Source: Candidatus Scybalocola faecigallinarum
GTDB lineage: Bacteria > Bacillota > Clostridia > Lachnospirales > Lachnospiraceae
Assembly (NCBI GenBank): GCA_018711005.1
Contig: DVIT01000026.1
Coordinates: 1-64,000 of the forward strand
Reading direction: 5' to 3'
Length of the DNA stretch: 64,000 bases
The notes under the pieces are model-generated. The model did not search any database and had not been told where the DNA came from. It was given only the letters and a program-made list of their open reading frames with translations. Numbering within the stretch: position 1 is the stretch's first letter; each line of letters opens with the position of its first letter. Shown here one piece after another: positions 53,949 through 63,478 of this stretch. A program made the position numbers and the translations under genes.

Positions 53949-56093
53949 ATGAGTGAAGCATTAAATAAACCGGAAAATTTTTGGAACCGTGAATTAAGCT
54001 GGCTGGAATTTAACTACAGAGTTATGAGCGAGGCCAGGGATAAGAACCTTCCGCTGTTTGAGCGTTTGAAATTTTTAAGCATTACCGCTTCTAACCTGGA
54101 TGAGTTTTTTATGATCCGCGTTGCATCCTTAAAGGATATGGTCCATGCGAAATATAATAAAAAAGATATTGCCGGCATGACGCCAGGCGTTCAGCTGGAA
54201 AAGATTTACGATAAGACCCATGAAATGGTGAACATGCAGTACAGCACATATAACCGCTCATTCCTGCCGTCCTTAAAGGCGAACCATTTGGTCATTGTAA
54301 ACGGATACGAGGATCTGAATAAAGAACAGGCAAAGTATGTGGATGATTATTTTATGCGGGATGTTTATCCGGTACTGACACCTATGGCGGTAGATTCCTC
54401 AAGGCCATTCCCCTTAGTGCGGAATAAGACGCTAAACATCGGCGCACTGATCTGCAGCCATGATGATAAGGATAAAAGCAACTATGATTTTGCCACTGTC
54501 CAGGTACCGTCAGTGCTGCCCAGAGTGGTGCGTATTCCATCAGAAAATAAAGAGGATACAACGATCATCCTTTTGGAGCAGATCATTGAGAAAAATATCC
54601 AGAAGCTGTTTTTAAATTACAAGGTGCTGTGCGCCCATCCTTACCGGATCATCCGTAATGCGGACCTGACCATTGAAGAAGATGAAGCAGCAGACCTGCT
54701 TAAGGAAATCCAGAAGCAGCTGAAGAAGCGCCAGTGGGGCGAGGTGATCCGCCTTGAAGTGGAAGAAGGCATGGATAAGCGGCTTTTGAAAATTCTGAAA
54801 TCCGAGTTTCAGGCAGAGGAAAATTATATTTATAAGATCAACGGTCCTTTGGACCTGACCTTCCTTATGAAGGTCAACGGCCTGGAAGGCTTTGATCACC
54901 TTAAATATGAAAAGTATGTTCCCCAGCCGGTGAAAGAGTTAAACCATGACGAAGATATTTTTACCCAGATCCGGCGTCAGGACATTGTCCTGCACCATCC
55001 GTACCAGACCTTTGATCCGGTCGTGGATTTTGTGCGCCAGGCATCAAAAGATCCAAATGTTCTGGCCATTAAACAGACGTTATACCGCGTCAGCGGCAAC
55101 TCGCCTATTATCGCGTCCCTGGCTGCGGCTGCAGAAAACGGCAAGCAGGTGACTGTACTGGTAGAGTTAAAGGCCCGTTTTGACGAAGAAAATAATATTG
55201 TGTGGGCAAAAATGCTTGAAAAGGCCGGATGCCATGTCATTTACGGCCTTGTAGGCTTAAAGACCCACAGTAAGATCACCCTTGTGGTGCGCCGGGATGA
55301 GGACGGCATCCGCCGTTATGTCCATCTTGGCACCGGAAACTATAATGACGCTACAGCAAAACAGTATACGGACCTGGGACTTTTAACCTGCCAGGATCCT
55401 ATTGGGGAGGATGCTACCGCAGTCTTTAATATGCTGTCCGGTTATTCCGAGCCCCTTCACTGGAATAAGCTTTTAGTGGCTCCTTTATGGCTGCGGAACC
55501 GTTTCCTTGAGCTCATCGGCAGAGAGACGGCCAATGCCAAAGAAGGAAAGCCTGCCCATATTATTGCCAAAGTGAATTCCCTTTGCGATGCCCAGATTAT
55601 TACTGCTCTTTATGAGGCTTCCAATGCCGGCGTAAAGATCGAGCTTATTGTCCGGGGCATTTGCTGCTTAAAGACAGGCATTAAGGGTGTCAGTGAAAAT
55701 ATTACAGTCCGCTCTATTGTGGGTAATTTCCTGGAGCATGCCCGAATCTTTTATTTCTATAATAACGGATGGGAAGAAGTTTACATGGGCAGCGCCGACT
55801 GGATGCCCAGAAACCTGGATAAGCGTGTGGAGATCACCTTCCCTGTGGAGGATGAGGCATGCAAAAAGAAGGTCATGGATGTGCTGCGTATCCAGCTGGC
55901 AGATAATGTTAAAGCACATATCCTTCAGCCGGACGGTACTTATGAAAAAGTCGATAAGCGGGGCAAGACACTGATCTGCGCTCAGGATTACTTCTGCGAG
56001 CTGGCCAGAAAGGAAGCTGCCGGAGAGGATAATGATGAGCCTACACGGGTATTTGAACCTTTGTACCACGTAGAGGATGAAACTGAAGAATAA
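53949..56093 (+). CDS. ppk1: Polyphosphate kinase
   Basis: A 714-residue PPK1 that makes polyphosphate from ATP. The N-terminal domain opens with NRELSWLEFNYRVMSEA. The two catalytic-site histidines lie in LVGLKTHSKITLV and in FLEHARIFYF. It is of usual length. It is 14 bases after the Ppx gene, so synthesis and breakdown are expressed together. Confidence 0.96.
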   Translation: MSEALNKPENFWNRELSWLEFNYRVMSEARDKNLPLFERLKFLSITASNLDEFFMIRVASLKDMVHAKYNKKDIAGMTPGVQLEKIYDKTHEMVNMQYSTYNRSFLPSLKANHLVIVNGYEDLNKEQAKYVDDYFMRDVYPVLTPMAVDSSRPFPLVRNKTLNIGALICSHDDKDKSNYDFATVQVPSVLPRVVRIPSENKEDTTIILLEQIIEKNIQKLFLNYKVLCAHPYRIIRNADLTIEEDEAADLLKEIQKQLKKRQWGEVIRLEVEEGMDKRLLKILKSEFQAEENYIYKINGPLDLTFLMKVNGLEGFDHLKYEKYVPQPVKELNHDEDIFTQIRRQDIVLHHPYQTFDPVVDFVRQASKDPNVLAIKQTLYRVSGNSPIIASLAAAAENGKQVTVLVELKARFDEENNIVWAKMLEKAGCHVIYGLVGLKTHSKITLVVRRDEDGIRRYVHLGTGNYNDATAKQYTDLGLLTCQDPIGEDATAVFNMLSGYSEPLHWNKLLVAPLWLRNRFLELIGRETANAKEGKPAHIIAKVNSLCDAQIITALYEASNAGVKIELIVRGICCLKTGIKGVSENITVRSIVGNFLEHARIFYFYNNGWEEVYMGSADWMPRNLDKRVEITFPVEDEACKKKVMDVLRIQLADNVKAHILQPDGTYEKVDKRGKTLICAQDYFCELARKEAAGEDNDEPTRVFEPLYHVEDETEE

Positions 56094-56101
56094 GCCATAT
56101 T

Positions 56102-56206
56102 GTTATGGGGTATCCCTCTTTGGGGGGTAGCGCCGGTGTACAAGGGGCGAAAATCAGACTTTTTCCGACCGTGTTGCCCCTTGTACCCCGGCGCTATCCT
56201 CATAAC
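56102..56206. repeat. Long GC-rich hairpin between ppk1 and the GH3 gene
   Basis: The inner arms GTAGCGCCGG-N-GTACAAGGGGC (56127-56148) and GCCCCTTGTAC-N-CCGGCGCTA (56176-56196) pair almost perfectly around a 27-base loop. Outer GTTATGGGG/CCTCATAAC pair with a bulge. There is no T-run, so it is not an ordinary terminator. Confidence 0.8.
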
Positions 56207-56237
56207 TTTAAATAACAATCTTTAAGGAGGAATTTCT

Positions 56238-58721
56238 ATGGGGAGAATCATTAAAGAAAAAACCCTGACAGGAACTGTAAACCAGGAGATTGCCCAGTAT
56301 GAGAAAGATCATGGGGCTGTTGCCAGGAAAGCGGCGGCTTCAGGTATGGTGCTTTTGAAAAATGAGGGCAGTGTGCTTCCAATAAAGGCAGGCAGCGCCG
56401 TTGCATTATTTGGTGCAGGCGCATCCAGGACCATTAAAGGCGGTACCGGTTCCGGCGATGTTAATGAGCGCAAAAGCGTAAGTATTTATGAAGGCCTTAC
56501 AGACGCCGGCTATGTGATCACTACCCGGGACTGGATCGATGATTATGAAAATCTTTATGAGTCAAAGCGCCAGGAGTGGAAAGAGGCCATTGAGGCAAAA
56601 AGCCAGAATGAATCCATGGAGTTTGTGTCTGCTTATTTTTCCACGCCATTTCATATTCCGGCAGGTCCGCAGGTGTATGAAACGGATACAGATACAGCCA
56701 TTTATGTGATCAGCCGTATTGCCGGGGAGGGCGCTGACCGCATGGCAGATAAAGGGGATTACTATCTGGATGATGAGGAAGAAGCAATGCTGTCCCGGAT
56801 TTGTTCCCTGTATGAAAACGTATTGGTGATTGTAAATACCGGCGGCGTTATTGATCTGTCCTTTATGGATACATATCCACAGATTAAATCCCTGCTTGTG
56901 ATTTCACAGCCCGGACAGGCCGGAGGCTATGCGGTAGCTGATGTGATCAGCGGCGCAGTGACCCCAGGCGGAAAGCTGACCGATACATGGGCTTACAAAT
57001 ATGAAGATTATCCCAATTCAAAAACCTATTCCCACAATAACGGCAATGTGGACAAGGAACGGTATGAGGAAGGTATTTATGTAGGCTACCGGTATTTTGA
57101 TGCATTTAATGTGCCGGTAAGATATGGCTTTGGCTATGGCCTTTCCTATACGGATTTTGAAATGACCGCAGACGCTGTGAAGGTTCAGCCCGACGGCGGT
57201 GTGTCTGTAACGGTGACGGTTAAAAATACAGGCAGCCAGTACAGCGGCAGCCAGGTGGTTCAGGTTTATGTATCCCTGCCCGCCGGAACTTTGGAAAAAG
57301 AAGTCCGCCGTCTTTGCGCTTTCGCTAAAACAAAAGCCCTGGCACCGGGAGAAGCACAGACGCTGACCCTTGCCTTTGGAGCCCAGGATATGGCTTCCTA
57401 TGATGAAAAGCGTGCCGCCTGGATCCTTGAGGCCGGTAGCTATGGTGTGTTTGTGGGCGACAGCCTTGAGAGCAGCCGCCTGTGTGCTGTACTTGACCTT
57501 TCTCAGGAAAAGATCACTGCCCAGGCCCAAAATATCTGCCCGCTCCAGGAAGATCTTAAAGAGCTTACTATTGACACGGATGCCAGAAAGGCTCGTATGG
57601 ATGCCCTTATGGCAGATGCATCCGCAGTATCCTGCATCAGCTATGACCTTTCCGCTATGGATACGGTTGTATTTGACTATGATTATAAAGAAAAAGACGA
57701 TGAGGCTGCACGGATCGTTTCCGGACTGACTCAGGAACAGCTTATCCTGTTAGCTACCGGTGATCCGGGCAAGGGCCAGGGAAGCCTGTTAGGCTCTGCC
57801 GGTATTTCCGTACCCGGTTCTGCTGGCCAGACAAGCTCCTGTGCTTATGAACAGGGTGTGGCTGATATTGTTCTGGCAGACGGCCCCGCCGGACTGCGCC
57901 TGAACAAGTATTATGCCATGAAGGACGGCCAGATGAAGACCCTGCCATTTAAGGCTGCCTTTGAAAATGGCTTCTTCTTTGAGGGAGAATCTTTAGACGG
58001 CACATACTACTATCAGTATTGTACAGCATTCCCGGTAGGCACACTGCTGGCCCAGTCCTGGGATACAGCGCTGATTGAGCAGGTGGGCGATGCTGTGGCT
58101 GACGAGCTGGAGCGGTTTAATGTAACCTTATGGCTGGCTCCTGGCATGAACATCCACAGAAATCCTCTTTGCGGACGTAACTTTGAGTATTACTCAGAGG
58201 ATCCGCTGGTCAGCGGCAAAATAGCGGCAGCCATGACCAAAGGCGTTCAGAGCCATCCCGGCTGCGGCACTACCATTAAGCATTATGCCTGCAATAACCA
58301 GGAAGATAACCGTAAAGGCTCCGACAGTATCCTGACAGAAAAGACTTTAAGGGAAATGTACCTGAGAAGCTTTGGCATTGCTATCCATGAATCTCACCCA
58401 ATGTCCCTGATGACCAGCTATAATCTCATTAACGGGGTTCATGCGGCCAATAACTATGATCTTTGTACAAAAGTTGCCCGCTGCGAGTTTGGCTTTGACG
58501 GCGTGATCATGACCGACTGGACTACCACAGAGGGCGGAGACGACTGTACTGCATCCGGATGCATGAGCGCAGGAAATGACCTGGTAATGCCCGGTCAGCC
58601 GACAGACCATGAAAATATCCGTCAGGCTCTGGCAGATGGCAGCCTTGACTTAAAAGATCTTCAGGACTGCATTACACGCCTTGTGCGGGTTGTCCTCAGA
58701 TCCAATGAGTATGAGCGATGA
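56238..58721 (+). CDS. GH3 beta-glucosidase-type enzyme with inverted domain order
   Basis: An 827-residue GH3 protein in which the (alpha/beta)6 domain and a fibronectin III-like domain come first (GMVLLKNEGSVLPI near residue 37; YVGYRYFDAFNVPVRYGFGYGLSYTDF), and the catalytic barrel comes last (VLADGPAGLRLNKYY; nucleophile Asp in GFDGVIMTDWTTTEGG). This permuted arrangement is known for some ruminal and clostridial GH3 enzymes. There is no signal peptide. AAGGAGG precedes ATG 56238. The sugar specificity is not decided by sequence alone. Confidence 0.92.
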   Translation: MGRIIKEKTLTGTVNQEIAQYEKDHGAVARKAAASGMVLLKNEGSVLPIKAGSAVALFGAGASRTIKGGTGSGDVNERKSVSIYEGLTDAGYVITTRDWIDDYENLYESKRQEWKEAIEAKSQNESMEFVSAYFSTPFHIPAGPQVYETDTDTAIYVISRIAGEGADRMADKGDYYLDDEEEAMLSRICSLYENVLVIVNTGGVIDLSFMDTYPQIKSLLVISQPGQAGGYAVADVISGAVTPGGKLTDTWAYKYEDYPNSKTYSHNNGNVDKERYEEGIYVGYRYFDAFNVPVRYGFGYGLSYTDFEMTADAVKVQPDGGVSVTVTVKNTGSQYSGSQVVQVYVSLPAGTLEKEVRRLCAFAKTKALAPGEAQTLTLAFGAQDMASYDEKRAAWILEAGSYGVFVGDSLESSRLCAVLDLSQEKITAQAQNICPLQEDLKELTIDTDARKARMDALMADASAVSCISYDLSAMDTVVFDYDYKEKDDEAARIVSGLTQEQLILLATGDPGKGQGSLLGSAGISVPGSAGQTSSCAYEQGVADIVLADGPAGLRLNKYYAMKDGQMKTLPFKAAFENGFFFEGESLDGTYYYQYCTAFPVGTLLAQSWDTALIEQVGDAVADELERFNVTLWLAPGMNIHRNPLCGRNFEYYSEDPLVSGKIAAAMTKGVQSHPGCGTTIKHYACNNQEDNRKGSDSILTEKTLREMYLRSFGIAIHESHPMSLMTSYNLINGVHAANNYDLCTKVARCEFGFDGVIMTDWTTTEGGDDCTASGCMSAGNDLVMPGQPTDHENIRQALADGSLDLKDLQDCITRLVRVVLRSNEYER

Positions 58722-58800
58722 TGTAATTTCAGGATTCTTCCGTGTGTCAGCACGGAACAATCCGTGTCTCTTGCCGTTTGCGGCGCCTTAAACTGAACAT

Positions 58801-58866
58801 AAAAAAATCCCCCGGATCAGGTTACTGCTGATTTGCAGCAGTAAGCCTGTCCGGGGGATTTTTTTA
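58801..58866. terminator. Strong bidirectional terminator
   Basis: A7 and ATCCCCCGGA pair with TCCGGGGGAT and T7, with inner ACTGCTG/CAGCAGT pairing, between convergent GH3 and typA. Confidence 0.93.
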
Positions 58867-58907
58867 TGCAGGACAGTGTCCTGACGGGGCAGGAACGCAA
58901 GATTCGA

Positions 58908-60734
58908 TTATTTACGACCTGCACGCATGCGCATTTTAGGATCAAGGATCTTTTTGCGGATACGGATATTTTTCGGTGTTACTTCCACAAGCTCATCATT
59001 TTCAATAAAATCCAGAGCCTGTTCAAGACTTAAGATCTTAGGCGGTGTCAGCTTCAGGGCATCGTCAGATCCGGAAGCACGGGTATTGGTCAGCTGCTTG
59101 CGCTTGCAAACGTTGATCTCAATATCATCGCCTTTGGGGTTTTGTCCAACCACCATTCCCTGGTAAACCTTTTCGCCGGGGCCTACAAACAGGATACCCC
59201 GCTCCTGGGCATTGTAAAGGCCGTAGGTAATTGTCTCGCCGGACTCATATGCAATGAGAGAACCGGTCTGACGGTAGGCAATATCTCCCTTATATGGGCC
59301 GTAGCCGTTAAACAGGGTGTTTAAAATACCATTACCTTTTGTATCTGTCATAAACTCGCCCCGGTAGCCGATAAGACCCCGGGCAGGAATGTTAAATTCC
59401 AGACGGGAGTAGCCGCCGCTGGCCTTGCTCATACCGGTAAGCTCGCCTTTGCGGTAGCTGAGCTTTTCAATAACAATGCCGGTAAAATCTTCAGGCACAT
59501 CAATGACCGCAATTTCCATAGGCTCAAGAAGATGTCCCTTTTCATCATGCTTATAAAGCACTTCCGCCTTACTTACGGCAAACTCATAGCCTTCACGGCG
59601 CATATTTTCAATAAGCACGGACAGATGGAGTTCGCCGCGGCCGGAAACCTTAAAGCAGTCCGTATTATCTGTTTCTTCCACGCGAAGGCTGACGTCTGTA
59701 TTTAACTCGCGGAACAGACGGTCCCGCAAATGTCTTGAAGTAACAAACTTGCCTTCCTGGCCTGCCAAAGGACTGTCGTTAACCATAAACTGCATGGCAA
59801 TGGTCGGCTCGGAGATTTTCTGGAAGGGGATCGGCTCCGGATGATCTACGGAACATAAAGTATCTCCAATATGAATATCTGCAATACCGGAAATGGCCAC
59901 AATAGAGCCTACGGTTGCCTGATCCACTTCAACCTTTTTCAGACCGTCAAACTCATAAAGCTTGCTGATCTTAACTTTGCGGAATTTGTCCGGATCATGG
60001 TGGTTTACAATGATTGCATCCTGATTTACGCGGATCGTACCGTTGCTTACCTTACCTACGCCAATACGGCCAACGTATTCATTGTAGTCAATGGTGCTGA
60101 TCAGCACCTGTGTGCCGGCATCAGGATCCCCTTCCGGTGCAGGGATATGGTTGATGATCGTTTCAAACAGCGGCTGCATATCTTTAGCTTCATCAGACAT
60201 TTCCAGAACAGCCACACCGGACTTTGCAGAAGCAAAGACAAAGGGACAGTCTAACTGTTCGTCTGTTGCATCCAGGTCAATAAGCAGCTCCAGAACCTCA
60301 CCAATAACTTCATCCGGCCGTGCCTCAGGCCGGTCGATCTTATTGATACATACAATCACTGCCAGGTTCAGCTCCAAAGCCTTTTTAAGAACAAACTTTG
60401 TCTGGGGCATAGGGCCTTCAAAAGCATCCACCACAAGGACAACGCCGTCTACCATCTTAAGGACACGCTCTACTTCACCGCCAAAATCCGCATGTCCGGG
60501 GGTATCGATAATATTGATCTTTACATCTTTATAAAAAACAGCAGTATTTTTAGATAAAATAGTAATGCCACGCTCACGCTCAATATCGTTGGAGTCCATG
60601 ACACGTTCCTGTACGACCTGATTTGAACGGAAAACGCCGCTTTGTTTTAAAAGCTCGTCGACCAGGGTTGTTTTGCCATGGTCTACATGGGCAATAATGG
60701 CAATATTCCGAATATCTTCACGTTTGATTTTCAT
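58908..60734 (-). CDS. typA: Translational GTPase TypA/BipA
   Basis: A 608-residue ribosome-binding GTPase with G1 AHVDHGKTTLVDELL, G3 DTPGHADFGGEVER and G4 CINKIDRPEARP, then EF-G-like domains and a BipA-specific C-terminus. It helps ribosome assembly and stress adaptation. AAGGAAGG precedes ATG 60734. Its leader carries a stable hairpin at 60828-60865. Confidence 0.96.
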   Translation of the reverse strand: MKIKREDIRNIAIIAHVDHGKTTLVDELLKQSGVFRSNQVVQERVMDSNDIERERGITILSKNTAVFYKDVKINIIDTPGHADFGGEVERVLKMVDGVVLVVDAFEGPMPQTKFVLKKALELNLAVIVCINKIDRPEARPDEVIGEVLELLIDLDATDEQLDCPFVFASAKSGVAVLEMSDEAKDMQPLFETIINHIPAPEGDPDAGTQVLISTIDYNEYVGRIGVGKVSNGTIRVNQDAIIVNHHDPDKFRKVKISKLYEFDGLKKVEVDQATVGSIVAISGIADIHIGDTLCSVDHPEPIPFQKISEPTIAMQFMVNDSPLAGQEGKFVTSRHLRDRLFRELNTDVSLRVEETDNTDCFKVSGRGELHLSVLIENMRREGYEFAVSKAEVLYKHDEKGHLLEPMEIAVIDVPEDFTGIVIEKLSYRKGELTGMSKASGGYSRLEFNIPARGLIGYRGEFMTDTKGNGILNTLFNGYGPYKGDIAYRQTGSLIAYESGETITYGLYNAQERGILFVGPGEKVYQGMVVGQNPKGDDIEINVCKRKQLTNTRASGSDDALKLTPPKILSLEQALDFIENDELVEVTPKNIRIRKKILDPKMRMRAGRK

Positions 60735-60827
60735 TGACGCACCCTTCCTTTGAGTATTTACGGCCCGGATCCTTTTGGGTCAGAAACGGATAATGTCCGG
60801 CGATCCGGGAATATTTCTAAAGTAAAT

Positions 60828-60865
60828 CTTCATGCAGTGCCAGCACAGCACTGCCGTATATGAAG
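60828..60865 (-). promoter_or_regulatory. Hairpin in the typA leader
   Basis: CTTCAT-GCAGTGC, a 7-base loop, GCACTGC, a 5-base bulge and ATGAAG form a stable stem about 95 bases before the start codon. Its function is unknown; it may be a processing or stabilising structure. Confidence 0.45.
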
Positions 60866-61375
60866 CATGTAAACCCTCGTCCTGTGTACTGCGGGAACAA
60901 TGCAATATACACGGATTATCCCATAACTTTTTTATTTTATCATATCAAGGGATTTTTTCAAGGTTTTTTTATTATATCCGATGATTTCGGGTAACTGTTC
61001 AGCTATGGGGCCGGGTATGGCATGGATCGATGACAGTTGCGTGATGGCTGCTTTATACATATGTGATGCCTGAAGCGGCAAAAACTTTCTGACAAATTCG
61101 GACATAATGAGGGAATATGATCTGGGACTTTTCCCGTAAACCTGCTGACATTGGCGAACCTGGCAGGATGCCGTCGATGTTTAATAATTTCTGATCTGGT
61201 TTTTCTGTGATAAGGTTAGGTTCTAAAACGGAAGAGCCGTGAATAAGTATATTTGTAGATACAGCCCAAGCAAAGAATACATCAGGGACGGGCATACCGG
61301 GCTGTTTCGGTAATTGTATTTATGCCAGGCCAGAGATACAAAATTTTTTTGAAATCAGAAAGGGGAACAAAAGCA
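60866..61375. other. Intergenic region without a recognisable gene
   Basis: About 500 bases upstream of the SSB-like gene. It holds an imperfect inverted pair GTAACTGT (60991-60998) and ACAGTTGC (61033-61040), related to other palindromes in the window. The 80-codon frame at 61053-61295 has no ribosome site and no family resemblance. No clear promoter for the following gene was found. Confidence 0.5.
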
Positions 61376-62005
61376 ATGGCAGATAAGGTGCTGGAAAACA
61401 ATCAGGTGAGTGTGACAGGCGTTGTGGACTCGGAATTTACTTACAGTCATGAGGTATTCGGTGAAGGATTTTATATGCTGGAGATCGTTGTAAACCGGCT
61501 GAGCAATATGGCGGACAGGATCCCTCTCATGGTATCGGAACGGCTTGTGGATGTGACAGAAAGCTACATAGGAAAGACCGTACAGGCGCGGGGACAGTTC
61601 CGCTCGTACAACAAGCATGAAGAAGGACGCAACCGGCTGATCCTGTCTGTTTTTGTCCGGGAATTTGAAGTGCTTGCCCAGGACGAGGTATGTACAAAGC
61701 CAAACAGCGTTTACCTGAATGGCTTTATCTGTAAACAGCCGGTCTACCGTATGACGCCCCTGGGCAGGGAAATCGCCGATCTTCTCCTGGCAGTCAACCG
61801 GCCCTACGGAAAATCGGATTACCTGCCCTGTATCTGCTGGGGGAGAAATGCCCGATTCGCAGGAAAATTTAAAGTCGGGGAGCATATCCATTTGTGGGGA
61901 CGTATCCAGAGCCGGACCTACCAAAAAAAGATCGATGCAGATACTGTGGAAAAGCGCACGGCTTATGAAATTTCTGTAAGCAAGATCGAATGCGCGGAAT
62001 CGTAA
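61376..62005 (+). CDS. Two-OB-fold single-stranded DNA-binding-like protein
   Basis: A 209-residue protein with two OB-fold units, residues about 8-108 and 115-205. Each opens with an SSB-like strand (NQVSVTGVVDSEF; NSVYLNGFICKQPVYR). Ordinary bacterial SSB has one OB fold and an acidic DDDIPF-type tail; here that tail is missing. ATG 61376 is used because AAGGGG lies ten bases upstream; an earlier in-frame start adds residues without a ribosome site. It may be an accessory SSB or a PriB-like protein. Confidence 0.7.
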   Translation: MADKVLENNQVSVTGVVDSEFTYSHEVFGEGFYMLEIVVNRLSNMADRIPLMVSERLVDVTESYIGKTVQARGQFRSYNKHEEGRNRLILSVFVREFEVLAQDEVCTKPNSVYLNGFICKQPVYRMTPLGREIADLLLAVNRPYGKSDYLPCICWGRNARFAGKFKVGEHIHLWGRIQSRTYQKKIDADTVEKRTAYEISVSKIECAES

Positions 62006-62070
62006 TAGCTCAGTCAGGCCTGCGCATATACTGCACAGGCCGTGTGAAAGTGAAGCGGCTTTGAAAAACA

Positions 62071-62099
62071 TTGACAGCCTGTGTAAAACGTGATAATCT
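62071..62099 (+). promoter_or_regulatory. Promoter of the dapA transcript
   Basis: TTGACA (62071-62076), a 17-base spacer and TAATCT (62094-62099). Transcription would start just before the riboswitch aptamer. Confidence 0.8.
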
Positions 62100-62117
62100 A
62101 AACACAGATAAAATAAA

Positions 62118-62280
62118 TGTAGAGGTGCATTTTGCATGAGTAGTGTCGGGGATATGGCAGGCATAGATGATCCGGCATGAAAGGGTACGATGCCGAAGAA
62201 GTATATGTCTTTGCACATATCCTTCTGGGCATATGGTTAAGAGCCATATGACTGTCATCGTAAGATGGAGTGCTGCTTTT
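62118..62280 (+). ncRNA. Lysine riboswitch (L box)
   Basis: Conserved elements occur in order: AGAGGTGC (62121-62128), GAGTAG, GGGGATATGGC, GAAAGG, GCCGAAGAAG, CTGGGC, GACTGTCATCG and GATGGAGTGCT. The order and wording match the lysine riboswitch aptamer. It lies upstream of dapA, a lysine-pathway gene. After it, TTATCTGC/GCAGATAA (62291-62310) can form a hairpin, and CAGATAA (62105-62111) can compete for the same TTATCTG. Confidence 0.92.
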
Positions 62281-62325
62281 ATATTGGATATTATCTGCAA
62301 AGGCAGATAAAGCAATGAAACCACA

Positions 62326-62354
62326 AAGAGCCGGCACCCTGCCGGCTCTCTTTT
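62326..62354 (+). terminator. Terminator in the dapA leader
   Basis: AAGAGCCGGC, a 5-base loop, GCCGGCTCT and a short T4. It is the likely expression platform of the riboswitch. Confidence 0.8.
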
Positions 62355-62361
62355 ACTGTGA

Positions 62362-62462
62362 GCACTTAGCGAAGCCAAGCGAAAGCGCAGGCTGAGCTTA
62401 GTGGGAACGTACATCACGAACCTTAGGGAGCCGTAAGGCGAGCTTGGGACGGTGGTGTCACC
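62362..62462. repeat. Structured sequence between riboswitch terminator and dapA
   Basis: CACTTAGCGAAGCC pairs imperfectly with GGCTGAGCTTAGTG (62362-62403), followed by further short stems (GCC/GGC near 62434; GGTG/CACC near 62452-62462). It resembles extragenic palindromic repeats more than a known RNA. Confidence 0.4.
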
Positions 62463-62483
62463 TTACGTTAAGGAGGAGAAACT

Positions 62484-63386
62484 ATGGCTATTTTTAAAGG
62501 CGCAGGCGTAGCGATCGTTACACCTATGTACAACGACGGAAGCGTAAATTATGAAAAACTGGAGCAGCTGGTTGATGAACAGATCGTCAACGGTACAGAT
62601 GCCATTATCATCTGTGGGACAACCGGTGAATCATCCACGTTAACTGAACCTGAACATGTGGAATGTATTAAAGTAGCAGCTGCTGCAGCGAAAAAACGTG
62701 TTCCCGTGATCGCAGGGACAGGCTCCAATGATACAAAGACAGCGATCTATTTAACAAAGGAAGCTCAGGACGCAGGTGCAGACGGCGCGCTGATCGTGTC
62801 TCCTTATTATAATAAAGCTACGCAAAAAGGGCTTATTGCTCACTATACTGAAATCGCAAAGAATACAGACCTGCCGATCATTTTATATAATATCCAGAGC
62901 CGTACAGGTGTAAACATTGCGCCGGAAACGCTGGTAACACTGGCCAAAACATGCGATAATATTGTTGCTGTAAAGGAAGCTTCCGGAAATATTTCACAGG
63001 TAGCAAAGATCATGCATCTGGCAGAAGGCTGCATTGACCTGTATTCCGGAAATGACGATCAGATCGTACCGCTGCTTTCTTTAGGCGGCTTGGGTGTGAT
63101 CTCTGTGTTATCTAATGTTGTGCCCAGATATACGCATGATATTGTGGAAAACTATATGTCTGGAAATACCGCAGAAAGCTGCAGGATGCAGCTTCATGCC
63201 CTGCCTTTGATCAACGCCCTGTTCAGTGAAGTGAATCCGATCCCGGTAAAGAAGGCGATGAATCTGATGGGTAAAAATGTAGGCCCTCTGCGTCTGCCTT
63301 TAACAGAAATGGAGGATGTTCATACGAAAGCATTGGCACAGGCCATGAAAGATTTTGGGCTTGAGGTTAAGGAAGAATTGATTTAA
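62484..63386 (+). CDS. dapA: 4-hydroxy-tetrahydrodipicolinate synthase
   Basis: A 300-residue aldolase of the DHDPS family making the first committed intermediate of lysine and diaminopimelate synthesis. It shows GTTGESSTL, YNIQSRTGVNI and the Schiff-base lysine in VAVKEASGN (about residue 163). AAGGAGGAG precedes ATG 62484. It is controlled by the lysine riboswitch upstream and followed by two terminator-like hairpins. Confidence 0.95.
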   Translation: MAIFKGAGVAIVTPMYNDGSVNYEKLEQLVDEQIVNGTDAIIICGTTGESSTLTEPEHVECIKVAAAAAKKRVPVIAGTGSNDTKTAIYLTKEAQDAGADGALIVSPYYNKATQKGLIAHYTEIAKNTDLPIILYNIQSRTGVNIAPETLVTLAKTCDNIVAVKEASGNISQVAKIMHLAEGCIDLYSGNDDQIVPLLSLGGLGVISVLSNVVPRYTHDIVENYMSGNTAESCRMQLHALPLINALFSEVNPIPVKKAMNLMGKNVGPLRLPLTEMEDVHTKALAQAMKDFGLEVKEELI

Positions 63387-63413
63387 CTAACATCTATTCC
63401 ATTTAAAGATGAT

Positions 63414-63456
63414 CCGAAGCTTTGAGAGAAGGTTCTTAAAGCTTCGGATTATTTTT
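63414..63456 (+). terminator. Terminator after dapA
   Basis: CCGAAGCTTT pairs with AAAGCTTCGG, followed by ATTATTTTTT. Confidence 0.85.
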
Positions 63457-63478
63457 TAAAGATAAAACGTGTTCCTGT

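Noticed and set aside
61053-61295. 80-codon open frame on the minus strand
   Set aside because: No ribosome site, no recognisable motif, low-complexity content.
61355-62218. 287-codon antisense frame over the SSB-like gene and riboswitch
   Set aside because: It covers the lysine aptamer and a gene with OB-fold features; no ribosome site was seen.
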